Origin: Streptomyces sp. NBC_01217 | GTDB lineage: Bacteria; Actinomycetota; Actinomycetes; Streptomycetales; Streptomycetaceae | Length of the DNA: 64,000 nucleotides | Reading direction: 5' to 3' | NCBI RefSeq assembly: GCF_035994185.1 | Contig: NZ_CP108538.1 | Span: forward strand, 8,435,501-8,499,500 | In this document: piece by piece, positions 8,324 to 16,497 of the stretch | Numbering within the stretch: position 1 is the stretch's first letter | Layout: the number at the start of each line of letters is the position of its first letter | The notes under the pieces: generated by a model | Told to the model about the DNA's origin: nothing | The model's database searches: none | The model's input: the letters and a program-made list of their open reading frames with translations, nothing else | Made by a program: the position numbers and the translations under genes

Positions 8324-9457
8324 ATGAAGGCCGTCGTGTACAAGGGACCGTTCACCGTGGCGGTCGAAGACGTCGAGAAGCCCAGGATCCAGCACCCGAA
8401 CGATGTGATCGTACGGATCACATCCACCGCGATCTGCGGCTCCGACCTGCACATGTACGAGGGCCGCACGGCTGCCGAGCCCGGCATCGTCTTCGGCCAC
8501 GAGAACATGGGAATCATCGAGGAGATCGGCCAGGGCGTCACCCTGCTCAAGGAGGGCGACCGAGTGGTCATGCCCTTCAATGTCGCCTGTGGATTCTGCA
8601 TCAATTGCGTCGAGGGATTCACCGGATTCTGTCAGACCGTCAATCCCGGTTTCGCCGGCGGTGCTTACGGTTATGTCGCCATGGGGCCCTGGCCGGGCGG
8701 CCAGGCGGAATACCTGCGCGTGCCCTACGCCGACTTCAACTGCCTGAAGCTGCCGCCGGGGAACGAGCACGAGACCGACTTCATGCTGCTTGCCGACATC
8801 TTCCCCACCGGCTATCACGGCTGTGAACTCGCCGACGTCCGCCCGGGCGAGAGCGTCGCCGTGTACGGCGGCGGGCCGGTCGGGCTCATGTCCGCCTACT
8901 CGGCCCTGCTGCGCGGCGCGAAGAAGGTGTTCGTCGTGGACCGGGTCCCCGAGCGGCTGGAGAAGGCCCGGGAGATCGGCGCGATTCCGATCAACTTCGC
9001 CGAGGGCGATCCCGTGCAGCAGATCAAGGACCGGACCGAGGGCATCGGCACGGACAAGGGCGTGGACGCCGTCGGCTACCAGGCGACGGCGCAGGGCACG
9101 GACCGCGAGGAACCGGCGACCGTCCTGAACTCGCTCGTCGACACGGTCCGCGCCACCGGAGCGCTCGGCGTGCCGGGCCTCTACGTCCCGTCCGACCCCG
9201 GAGGCCCCGACGAGCAGGCCAAGCACGGCATGCTCCTCGTCTCGATCGGCAAGCTCTTCGAAAAGGGCCTGCGGATGGGTACGGGGCAGTGCAACGTGAA
9301 GCGCTACAACCGGTACCTGCGCGACATGATCATCGAGGGCCGGGCGACGCCGAGCTTCGTCGTCTCGCATGAACTGCCCCTGGACCAGGCGTCGTCGGCG
9401 TACGACAAGTTCGACAAGCGGATCGAGGGCTACACCAAGGTCGTGCTGCATCCGTGA
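8324..9457 (+). CDS. Glutathione-independent formaldehyde dehydrogenase-like zinc alcohol dehydrogenase
   Basis: A 377-residue medium-chain dehydrogenase. The catalytic zinc ligands are Cys38 (AICGSDLHM) and His59-Glu60 (FGHENMG). The structural-zinc lobe is CGFCINCVEGFTGFC, and the NAD-binding loop is VYGGGPVGLMSAYSALL. The insertion pattern and the phrase PGFAGGAYGYVAMGPWPGGQ fit the glutathione-independent formaldehyde dehydrogenase (dismutase-like) group. The ATG has an excellent GGAGGAGG site. Substrate specificity within the group, formaldehyde or another aldehyde/alcohol, is inferred from family resemblance only. Confidence 0.88.
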   Translation: MKAVVYKGPFTVAVEDVEKPRIQHPNDVIVRITSTAICGSDLHMYEGRTAAEPGIVFGHENMGIIEEIGQGVTLLKEGDRVVMPFNVACGFCINCVEGFTGFCQTVNPGFAGGAYGYVAMGPWPGGQAEYLRVPYADFNCLKLPPGNEHETDFMLLADIFPTGYHGCELADVRPGESVAVYGGGPVGLMSAYSALLRGAKKVFVVDRVPERLEKAREIGAIPINFAEGDPVQQIKDRTEGIGTDKGVDAVGYQATAQGTDREEPATVLNSLVDTVRATGALGVPGLYVPSDPGGPDEQAKHGMLLVSIGKLFEKGLRMGTGQCNVKRYNRYLRDMIIEGRATPSFVVSHELPLDQASSAYDKFDKRIEGYTKVVLHP

Positions 9458-9462
9458 GGAAG

Positions 9463-9483
9463 CGTCCGTCACATCAACGGACG
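9463..9483. terminator. Weak hairpin between two converging genes
   Basis: CGTCCGT (9463-9469) pairs with ACGGACG (9477-9483) across a seven-base loop. It sits between the dehydrogenase stop and the regulator stop and slightly overlaps the latter. It may act in both directions; there is no T tract. Confidence 0.35.
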
Positions 9484-10577
9484 GCTCTCCTTGGCGTCGG
9501 GGCGGGTCCGCACGACGCGCGGACCCGCAACTCCGGAAGCAGCTCAAGGTGTTGGCGGGGTGCCGGGGTCCGTTCCGATCCGCGCTCGTCGAGCCGCTGC
9601 AGCAGCAGCTTCGCGGCCAGCTCGCCCACCGCCCGCTTCGGCGGTGCGACGGCCGTCAGCGGCACCTCCGCCAGACCCGCCACCTCGTCGTCGTACGCGA
9701 TCAGCGCCAGATCACCCGGCACGCTGACGCCCCGCGCCCGCAGCCCGGGCACCAGCACGATCGCGTCCTCGTCGCTGTGGACGAGGGCGGCCGTCACACC
9801 CTCCTCCCGGACGGCCCGCACCAGCCGGCCGACCGTTCCCTCGTACTCGCCATGGGCGCGGACCACCGGGGATCCCGTCACGGGCGCGAGCCCCAGCGAC
9901 TGCGACGCGGCCAGATATCCCGCGGTGATCTGCGCGGCGTGCGGCCCCTCCTGGAGCACCGCGATGATCGACCGATGGCCCAGTTCCGCCAGATGACCGA
10001 CCGCCACCGCGGCGCCGTGCGCCCGGTCGGTACGTACCCGGTCCAGCCCTGCCGCGGGATTGCCCGCCGGTGCCGAGCGCTCGACGAGCACGGCGGGCAC
10101 CGGGCACTTGAGCAGCCACCTCTCCTGCCCGTCGGCGGGCACCCCGCCGAACCAGCTGGGCGCGACGAGCAGCCCCTCGGCCCCGACCGCCAGCAGATGC
10201 TCCGCCCGCACCGGGTCCTCGGTGTCGACGTACCCCGACATGCCCAGGACCAGCCTGCCGCCCCGGGACTCCACGGCCTCACGGGCCCCGCGCACGATGT
10301 CCGCGAAGATGAAGTTGGTGGTCGGCACGATCATTCCGATCACGGCCCTTTCGGCGGGCGCCGGTTTCACCGGAGCCCCGGCGGTCCGCTCGCCCGGCCA
10401 GGCCACCGCGCCGTGCAGCCGCCGCACCCGTCCCTGGGCCGCCAGGATCTCCACGTCACGCCTCAACGTCACTGCGGAGACCCCGATTTCGGCCACGAGC
10501 TCGGTGACCCGGAGGCTGCCGCGCTCCCGGACGAGTTCGAGCACCCGCGCGTGGCGCTGGTCGACATGCAGTCGCAT
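9474..10577 (-). CDS. Hybrid regulator: DeoR-type HTH with LacI-type sensor domain (copy A)
   Basis: A 367-residue protein. Residues about 5-55 form a DeoR-type winged helix (RHARVLELVRERGSLRVTEL, then GVSAVTLRRDVEILAAQGRV). From about residue 75 the chain is a periplasmic-binding-protein fold of the LacI/GalR kind (IGMIVPTTNFIFADIVRGA, VLVERS, YDDEVAGL, PLTAVAPP). This pairing typifies sugar-responsive repressors that release DNA on effector binding. The start at 10577 has AAGGGGAAG upstream and aligns with copy B at 13168. It follows the 2-hydroxyacid dehydrogenase and GH29 genes on the same strand and has its own TTCGATC element upstream. Confidence 0.88.
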   Translation of the reverse strand: MRLHVDQRHARVLELVRERGSLRVTELVAEIGVSAVTLRRDVEILAAQGRVRRLHGAVAWPGERTAGAPVKPAPAERAVIGMIVPTTNFIFADIVRGAREAVESRGGRLVLGMSGYVDTEDPVRAEHLLAVGAEGLLVAPSWFGGVPADGQERWLLKCPVPAVLVERSAPAGNPAAGLDRVRTDRAHGAAVAVGHLAELGHRSIIAVLQEGPHAAQITAGYLAASQSLGLAPVTGSPVVRAHGEYEGTVGRLVRAVREEGVTAALVHSDEDAIVLVPGLRARGVSVPGDLALIAYDDEVAGLAEVPLTAVAPPKRAVGELAAKLLLQRLDERGSERTPAPRQHLELLPELRVRASCGPAPTPRRAVR

Positions 10578-10651
10578 CGGGCTTCCCCTTGGCGTGGCGG
10601 GCCGGGTGAACGCGGAGCGTGACTCCACGCCGGTCACTGTAGGCCCGCGGT

Positions 10652-10668
10652 CGATTCGATCGATTGCG
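10652..10668. promoter_or_regulatory. TTCGATC-type candidate operator before regulator A
   Basis: CGATTCGATCGATTG contains TTCGATCGA at 10655-10663, 75-90 bases upstream of regulator A. The same core recurs in tandem at 13053-13079 and 14309-14345, so this is a candidate autoregulatory site. Confidence 0.5.
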
Positions 10669-10699
10669 TTCAGCGCGATCGCCGGGAGACCGGCGCGGG

Positions 10700-11971
10700 T
10701 CAGCCCTCGCCGTGACCGCGGTAGAGGTCGACTTCGCCGTCGAGTTCGAGGGCGAGCACGGTGGCGTAGGGGTCACAGACACCCGGTGCGTCGATGCGGA
10801 CCACGCCCGGCACACCGCGGCTGGGGAAGCCGCCGACGACCCGGTGGCCGAGCCGCTCGCCGGTGCCGAGCACGGAGACGCCCTTGACGGTGTTGCGCAG
10901 GCCGCGGAGCTCGACGAAGGCACGGGGCGCGTCGAAGCAGACGAGGAAGAGCGTGCGGCGGTCCTTGGAGAGCATCGAGGGACCGTAGTGATGCCCGTAC
11001 GGGAGACCGCCTTCCGTCGGATACACGGCCTCTTGGTTGCGCCGGATCCAGCGGCCGAGGCCCTCCAGTCGCCGGGCGTGCTCGGACCGGATTCTGCCGT
11101 CCTCCTGCGGGCCGGTGTTGAGCAGTAGATTGCCGCCGTGGCCGATGGTCTCGGTGAAGACCCGCACCAGCTCGCGCACCGACTTGTGGTTGACGTCCTG
11201 GGGCTGGTACCCCCACATGTCGCCGATGGTGTAGCAGAGTTCCCAGTGGCCGTCCGGGCGCCGGATGGGCACGCCCAGTTCCGCGGTGGCGTAGTCGCCG
11301 TGGCCGAGCATGCGGCCGTTGAGCACGGTCCGGGGGCTCAGCCGGAGGATCTCCTCGCGGAGTTCCTTCATCCGCCACTGCCGCTCGTCGCGCTCCCAGG
11401 CGCCGTCGAACCACAGAAGATCGGGCCGGTACTCCTGGATCAACTCGCGGATCTGCCCGCGGTGCACGGTCTCCAGGTAGCGTTCCCAGCGCTCCGGGTC
11501 CTCCTGGCCGGGCGCCGGCATCGCGCGGCGGTTGTCGACCCAGGGCCTGTGCGGCTGCGCGGGCCGGACGCTGGGGTAGTCGGGATGGCTCCAGTCGTTG
11601 TGCGAGAAGTAGAGGCCGACACGCAGGTTCTGACGGCTCAGCGCTTCGGCGAACGGGCCGACCAGATCACGGGCTGCCGGACTGCGCCGGACGACGGACA
11701 GGTCCGTCTGCCGGGTGTCCCAGAGCGCGACGCCGTCGTGGTGCTTGGCGGTCAGCACGGCGTACCTGGCACCGGCCCCGGCGAAGAGCTTCGCCCAGTC
11801 GTCCGGGTCGTAGCGCGATGCCGTGAAGCCTCCCAACTGCTCCATGTACTCCTGGTGGGAGATGTCTCCGCCGAAGAACGACCAGGACTCCGCGACCCCC
11901 TTGACCGCGTAGATCCCCCAGTGGACGAAGATCCCGAGTTTGGCCTCGGGGAACCAGGGCTGCATCGTCAC
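10700..11971 (-). CDS. Cytosolic GH29 alpha-L-fucosidase (copy 1)
   Basis: A 423-residue GH29 enzyme with the family opening WFPEAKLGIFVHWGIYAV, the barrel segment YAVLTAKHHDGVALWDT, and the nucleophile Asp189 in LLWFDGAW. It would remove terminal alpha-L-fucose from oligosaccharides. No signal peptide is present, so it acts on imported material. It starts with GTG at 11971, overlapping the dehydrogenase stop by four bases (GTGA); an ATG two codons later at 11965 is the alternative. The copy at 24166-25437 has the same length, the same M-x-M-Q-P-W start and nucleophile position, so they are paralogues. Confidence 0.88.
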   Translation of the reverse strand: MTMQPWFPEAKLGIFVHWGIYAVKGVAESWSFFGGDISHQEYMEQLGGFTASRYDPDDWAKLFAGAGARYAVLTAKHHDGVALWDTRQTDLSVVRRSPAARDLVGPFAEALSRQNLRVGLYFSHNDWSHPDYPSVRPAQPHRPWVDNRRAMPAPGQEDPERWERYLETVHRGQIRELIQEYRPDLLWFDGAWERDERQWRMKELREEILRLSPRTVLNGRMLGHGDYATAELGVPIRRPDGHWELCYTIGDMWGYQPQDVNHKSVRELVRVFTETIGHGGNLLLNTGPQEDGRIRSEHARRLEGLGRWIRRNQEAVYPTEGGLPYGHHYGPSMLSKDRRTLFLVCFDAPRAFVELRGLRNTVKGVSVLGTGERLGHRVVGGFPSRGVPGVVRIDAPGVCDPYATVLALELDGEVDLYRGHGEG

Positions 11972-13029
11972 GCCGTACGCTCCAGCTCGTCGCGGTGCAC
12001 GGGGTGGGCGAACGGCAGCCCGGCCGCGTACCGGGCGATCTCGTCGACCGCCGAGTCGGCCATCCGCTGCACCTCGTTGCCGAAGGAGCCGGCGAAGTGC
12101 GGGGTGAGCAGCACATTGGGGAGTTCGTAAAGAGGAGATGATGCGGGCGGCACCTCGGGCTCGGTGACATCGAGCACGGCGTTCAGCCGACCGGACACCA
12201 ACTCCTCCGTGAGCGCGTCATGTTCGACGAGCGAGCCGCGCGCGGTGTTGATGAGCGTCGCTCCGTCCCGCATGAGGCCGAGCCGGCGGCGGTCGATCAT
12301 GCGGCGGGTCTCCGGCAGATCGGGGGCGTGCACGCTGATCACATCGGAGCTCGCGCAGAGCTCGTCGAGCCCGACGGTGCGGATGCCGAGCGCGTCGGCA
12401 TCGGCCACGCCCAGATAGGGATCATGGACGATGACCTTAAGGTCGTACGGGCGCAGGAGTTCGAGCACCCGACGGCCGATGCGCGAGGCGCCGACGATGC
12501 CGACGGTCCTGCGGTAGTTCCCGACGTCGGGGAAGGCCTCGCGCCAGTCGTGTTCCCCACGGATCCGGCGGTAGGCCTCGCGCACCTCCAGCAGGCGCTT
12601 GTTGGAGAGCAACACCGTGGCCACGGTGAACTCGGCGACGGGCAACGCATTGGCCGCCGCCGCCGAGGAGACGAGTATTCCGCGCTCCCAGCACGCCTCG
12701 GTGACATGTGACTTGACCGAGCCGGCCGCATGGACGACGGCCCGCAGCCGGGGCGCCGCGGTCAGAACGTAGTCGTCGACGGGAGGGCAGCCCCAGAAGG
12801 TCAAAAGCACCTCGGTGTCGCGCAGGGCCGCGAGCGCGTCGGCCCGGGAGAAGTCGTCGACGATGAGTTCCCGGTCCACCTCCGCCGTCTGCGCGAGCCT
12901 GTGGAGCGTGCGTGGACTGAGAAGCGTTGCGGTCACGGAGGGGTCCATCGCCAGCAGGGTGCGCGGGCGTCGGAGCGGCTGCGGACCCGGGAAGGACGAC
13001 TCGTCGGAGTCCGTGGTCGGGGCGGTCAT
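11968..13029 (-). CDS. D-isomer-specific 2-hydroxyacid dehydrogenase
   Basis: A 353-residue NAD-dependent oxidoreductase of the 2-hydroxyacid dehydrogenase/phosphoglycerate dehydrogenase fold. The nucleotide-binding loop GIVGASRIGRRVLELL lies near residue 175. The later motifs INTARGSLVEHDAL and LLTPHFAG supply the conserved Arg region and catalytic His. It is the first gene of the minus-strand operon with the GH29 fucosidase and faces the tandem TTCGATC operator. In this context it may process a sugar-derived 2-keto or hydroxy acid; the true substrate is not evident. Confidence 0.85.
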   Translation of the reverse strand: MTAPTTDSDESSFPGPQPLRRPRTLLAMDPSVTATLLSPRTLHRLAQTAEVDRELIVDDFSRADALAALRDTEVLLTFWGCPPVDDYVLTAAPRLRAVVHAAGSVKSHVTEACWERGILVSSAAAANALPVAEFTVATVLLSNKRLLEVREAYRRIRGEHDWREAFPDVGNYRRTVGIVGASRIGRRVLELLRPYDLKVIVHDPYLGVADADALGIRTVGLDELCASSDVISVHAPDLPETRRMIDRRRLGLMRDGATLINTARGSLVEHDALTEELVSGRLNAVLDVTEPEVPPASSPLYELPNVLLTPHFAGSFGNEVQRMADSAVDEIARYAAGLPFAHPVHRDELERTA

Positions 13030-13052
13030 GCGACGACCCTAGGGATCACTAT

Positions 13053-13079
13053 TTCGATCGTCAAGATCGAATGATCGAA
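13053..13079. promoter_or_regulatory. Operator array between the divergent dehydrogenase and regulator B genes
   Basis: TTCGATC (13053-13059), five bases, then GATCGAA (13065-13071) form a perfect 7-base inverted repeat; a third copy, GATCGAA, follows at 13073-13079. It sits about 25 bases before the dehydrogenase start and 90 bases before regulator B, so it can control both directions. Confidence 0.65.
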
Positions 13080-13167
13080 GAAGCGAAAATAGCTCAACCC
13101 GATCTTCATGATCGCCGGAGTAGTCTGAGCGGTACGAATGACGTCTCTACCAGCGCAGGAGCCCGGT

Positions 13168-14304
13168 GTGCGGTACACGGTCGACGAACGCCATGAGCGG
13201 ATCCTTGAACTGGTCCGTCTCCACGGCAGCCTGAGGGTCACCGACCTCGCACACCATCTGGGCATGTCCACGGTCACCCTGCGCCGCGATGTGGAGGCTC
13301 TCGCCGCCGCCGGGCGGCTGGACCGGACGCGGGGTGCGGTCTCATGGCCCGGTGCGTCGGCCGCCGCGTCCGTGCCGGGGCCGCAGCCGATTCCGGAAGC
13401 GGGGCCGCAGGGCCTGGCCGCCGGCGCGGGTGTCACCCTCGGCCTGGTGGTTCCGCAGTCTCAGTACTACTTCGGGGAGATCGTCCGAGGTGTGCGGGAG
13501 GAGGTCCAGTCGGCCGGCGGCAGGCTCGTGCTCGGCTTCTCGGGCTATGTTCCTGGCCAGGACGAGGAACAGGCGCGCAGGCTCCTGGACTCGGGTGTGG
13601 ACGGGCTGCTGCTGACTCCCGGGTGGATGCGGGACGGCTCCGAGGAGGACGCCCCCGACCTCGACTTCGGCGTCCCGACCGTCATGCTCGAACGCCGCGC
13701 GGCCGCCGGTACGCAGGCCGCCGAGTTCGACTCCGTCTGCTCGGACCACTACGCCGGAGTCGGGCTCGCGGTGCGTCATCTCGTCTCGCTCGGGCACCGC
13801 GACATCGCGCTGCTGGCCGGGACCAGCGCGACGGGTGTGCAGGTGCGGGCCGGGTACGAGGCGGCGCTGCGGTCCGCCGGGATCGCCCGGCCCCCGATCG
13901 AACCGATCGAGCTGTACGCGGGTGCGCTCGACAGGGACCGCCTGGAGCGGGCGGCGAAGAGGCTGGTCGGGGCCGTCGACGCGGGGAAGGTGAGTGCGGC
14001 GGTCGTGCTCAGCGACACGGATGCCATCCTCCTGCTGCAGATCCTGCGCGGCCTCGAACCGCAGCTCCAGGTACCGCAGGACCTGGCCCTCGTCGCGTAC
14101 GACGACGATGTGGCGGCCCTCTCCGACCTCCCGCTGACGGCGGTCGCACCGCCGAAGTACGAGGTCGGCCGGGAGGCCGTGCAACTGCTTCTCCGGCGCG
14201 TACGGGAGCGTCGGCAGGGGAGGCGGACCGATGCGAGACGGCACCTGGCCCTGCTGCCCGAGCTCCGTGTGCGGCAGTCCTGTGGAGTCGAGCTGAAGCG
14301 TTAG
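13168..14304 (+). CDS. Hybrid regulator: DeoR-type HTH with LacI-type sensor domain (copy B)
   Basis: A 378-residue paralogue of the protein at 9474-10577. The HTH spans about residues 5-55 (RHERILELVRLHGSLRVTDL, then GMSTVTLRRDVEALAAAGRL). A LacI-type ligand domain follows, with GLVVPQSQYYFGEIVRGV, VMLERR, LGHRDIALLAG and LPLTAVAPPKYE. The GTG start at 13168 has AGGAG six bases upstream and aligns with copy A; an ATG ten codons earlier has no such site. It is transcribed divergently from the dehydrogenase-fucosidase operon and lies directly before the importer genes. It is probably the sensor for the imported oligosaccharide or its product. Confidence 0.88.
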   Translation: MRYTVDERHERILELVRLHGSLRVTDLAHHLGMSTVTLRRDVEALAAAGRLDRTRGAVSWPGASAAASVPGPQPIPEAGPQGLAAGAGVTLGLVVPQSQYYFGEIVRGVREEVQSAGGRLVLGFSGYVPGQDEEQARRLLDSGVDGLLLTPGWMRDGSEEDAPDLDFGVPTVMLERRAAAGTQAAEFDSVCSDHYAGVGLAVRHLVSLGHRDIALLAGTSATGVQVRAGYEAALRSAGIARPPIEPIELYAGALDRDRLERAAKRLVGAVDAGKVSAAVVLSDTDAILLLQILRGLEPQLQVPQDLALVAYDDDVAALSDLPLTAVAPPKYEVGREAVQLLLRRVRERRQGRRTDARRHLALLPELRVRQSCGVELKR

Positions 14305-14308
14305 TTAA

Positions 14309-14345
14309 TTCGATCGAAATGATCGAAGGATCGAAACTTCGATCC
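14309..14345. promoter_or_regulatory. Operator array before the ABC importer operon
   Basis: Three elements: the palindrome TTCGATCGAA (14309-14318), GATCGAA (14321-14327), and a perfect 8-base inverted repeat GGATCGAA-AC-TTCGATCC (14328-14345). It starts five bases after the regulator B stop and about 190 bases before the permease start. The density of copies makes it the strongest candidate binding region in the locus. Confidence 0.7.
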
Positions 14346-14531
14346 TCGCCTCTTGACTGCGATCGGAACGCTCGCCAGTATTCGGAACGTCGCCGCAACG
14401 TGGACGACATCCGGAGCGCGCGGCGAGCGGCTCCTGTGCTCCCGTACCCCTCACGCGCCATGCCCCCTGGGCCGACGTGTGCGCCGGGCCGGGCACGCGG
14501 AGTACGCCGGACGCATGGAGAGGGGAGCAGC

Positions 14532-15518
14532 ATGTCGGTGGCGGTCAAGGAACCGGAGGCGCGCCGGCGAATACGGACAGCCCTCGGCCGGCCCGCAACG
14601 AGCAGTCCGCCCACAGCCGGTCTGTGGACTCGGATACGCAGGGACCGCGCACTCCTGCTGCTGATGGCACCGGGCGTTCTCTTCTTCCTGGTCTTCCAGT
14701 ATCTGGCTCTGTTCGGGAACGTCATCGCGTTCAAGGACTACATGCCGTTCCTCGGAGTGAAGGACAGCCCGTGGGTCGGCTTCGCCAACTTCCAGGCCCT
14801 GTTCGGGGAGCCGGCGTTCTGGCACGCGGCGTCGAACACCGTGGTCATCTCGCTGGCGCAACTCGTCTTCTACTTCCCCGTCCCGCTGGCGCTGGCACTG
14901 CTTCTGCACAGCCTGGTCCAGGGGCGGGTGCGCAGGTTCGTACAGAGCGTGGTGTATCTGCCGCACTTCATCTCATGGGTGATCGTGGTCGCTCTCTTCC
15001 AGCAGGTGCTGGGGGCGGACGGCGTGCTCAACGGCGCGCTGGGCGGATCCGACGGTCACCTGGTCGACGTCATCGGCAATCCGGACCTGTTCAAGCCCCT
15101 GATGGTGCTGGAGCTGATCTGGAAGGAGTGCGGCTGGGGCACCATCATCTTCCTCGCCGCGCTGGCCCAGGTCGACGAGGGCCTGTACGAGGCGGCGGCC
15201 CTGGACGGGGCGGGTCCGTGGCGAAGGTTCTGGCACGTGACGCTCCCCGGGCTGCGCGCGGTGATCTTTCTGCTGCTGATCCTCCGGCTCGGCGACATCC
15301 TCTCGGTCGGCTTCGAGCAGATCCTGCTGCAGCGTGACGCCTTCGGGCCCGATGTCTCCGAGGTCATCGACACCTACGTCTTCTACCACGGCATCCGCGA
15401 CCAGAACTGGGGGGTGGCCGCTGCCGCCGCACTGTTCAAGGGCGTGATCGGTGCATGTCTCGTCCTCGCCGCGAACAAGATCGCCCACCGCATGGGTGAG
15501 CAGGGGGTGTACCGCTGA
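14532..15518 (+). CDS. Oligosaccharide ABC transporter permease, LplB/YteP type
   Basis: A 328-residue inner-membrane protein with six predicted membrane segments, the first near residues 40-62 (LLLLMAPGVLFFLVFQYLAL). The cytoplasmic loop EAAALDGAGPWRRFWHVTLP is the EAA motif that contacts the ATPase. FKDYMPFLGVKDSPWVGFAN is characteristic of the LplB/YteP group, which imports complex plant or microbial oligosaccharides. The start has GAGGGGAGCAG upstream. Its stop shares a base with the start of the next permease. Confidence 0.93.
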   Translation: MSVAVKEPEARRRIRTALGRPATSSPPTAGLWTRIRRDRALLLLMAPGVLFFLVFQYLALFGNVIAFKDYMPFLGVKDSPWVGFANFQALFGEPAFWHAASNTVVISLAQLVFYFPVPLALALLLHSLVQGRVRRFVQSVVYLPHFISWVIVVALFQQVLGADGVLNGALGGSDGHLVDVIGNPDLFKPLMVLELIWKECGWGTIIFLAALAQVDEGLYEAAALDGAGPWRRFWHVTLPGLRAVIFLLLILRLGDILSVGFEQILLQRDAFGPDVSEVIDTYVFYHGIRDQNWGVAAAAALFKGVIGACLVLAANKIAHRMGEQGVYR

Positions 15519-16423
15519 TGAGTGCTGCTGCCACGGAGCGCCCGGCCTGGATGGAGAGACCGAAGCCGGTCACCCGGGGGGCCAGGGGACTGGCCCTGAT
15601 CGTTACCGTCCTGGTGGTGCTGGTCCCGTTCTGGGTCGTGGTCGCGACCAGCTTCGCCCCCGACCAGCAGGTGATCGCCAACGGCGGCTACGCGCTCTGG
15701 CCGGACGAATGGACCCTCAGGGCGTACGAACTGGTCTTCTCCGGCGGACAGATCCTGCGGGCGCTCGCGGTCTCGGGCCTGATCACCCTGGTCGGTACGG
15801 CGTTCAGCCTGGCGTGCACCGTGATGCTGGCGTACGCCCTGGCCCGCCCCGGTGTCGTCGGCGGCAAGCCGGTGATGCTGATGATCCTGTTCACCTTTCT
15901 CTTCCCGGCCGGAATGATCCCCAGCTTCCTCGTGGTCAACGGCCTGCATCTGCGCAACACCTACTGGGCACTGTTCCTCCCCGTCCTGATCAGCGCGTTC
16001 AACCTCGTGGTGATGCGCGGCTTCTTCCAGGGCATCCCGGCCGAACTCTTCGAGTCGGCCAGGATCGACGGCGCCGGTGAGCTGCGGATCCTGCTGACGA
16101 TCGTCCTTCCGCTCTCCAAAGCGGTCGTCGCGGTGGTCGGGCTGTTCTACGCGGTGGGCTACTGGAACGACTTCTTCCGGGCGATCCTGTACACCGACCA
16201 GTCGACGATGTGGCCTCTGCAGACCTGGATGCGCACCTATGTCGTGCAGAGCCAGAACAGCCTCATCCAGGTCCAGGGCGGCGTCGGCGAGCAGATCCAG
16301 TTCGCCCCGCAGACCGTGAACATGGCCGTCGTGGTGCTCGCCACCGTGCCCATCCTCTGCGTGTACCCCTTCATCCAGCGCTACTTCACCAAGGGCGTCC
16401 TCACCGGCGCCGTCAAGAGCTGA
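15518..16423 (+). CDS. Oligosaccharide ABC transporter permease, LplC/YtcP type
   Basis: A 301-residue partner permease with six predicted membrane segments. The signature regions are PFWVVVATSFAPDQQV near residues 34-49, YALARPGVVGGKP, and the EAA loop ESARIDGAGELRILLTIVLP. It overlaps the previous gene by one base (TGATG), so the pair is coupled. No ATP-binding subunit is encoded in this operon. Streptomyces often energise sugar importers with the shared ATPase MsiK, which would have to be encoded elsewhere. Confidence 0.93.
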   Translation: MSAAATERPAWMERPKPVTRGARGLALIVTVLVVLVPFWVVVATSFAPDQQVIANGGYALWPDEWTLRAYELVFSGGQILRALAVSGLITLVGTAFSLACTVMLAYALARPGVVGGKPVMLMILFTFLFPAGMIPSFLVVNGLHLRNTYWALFLPVLISAFNLVVMRGFFQGIPAELFESARIDGAGELRILLTIVLPLSKAVVAVVGLFYAVGYWNDFFRAILYTDQSTMWPLQTWMRTYVVQSQNSLIQVQGGVGEQIQFAPQTVNMAVVVLATVPILCVYPFIQRYFTKGVLTGAVKS

Positions 16424-16497
16424 CCGACTCCCGCGCTTCCTCAGCCATCGGCCCACCCCGCCCCTGTCCGGGGCTCCTCATGAAGGATCGGTTCGTC

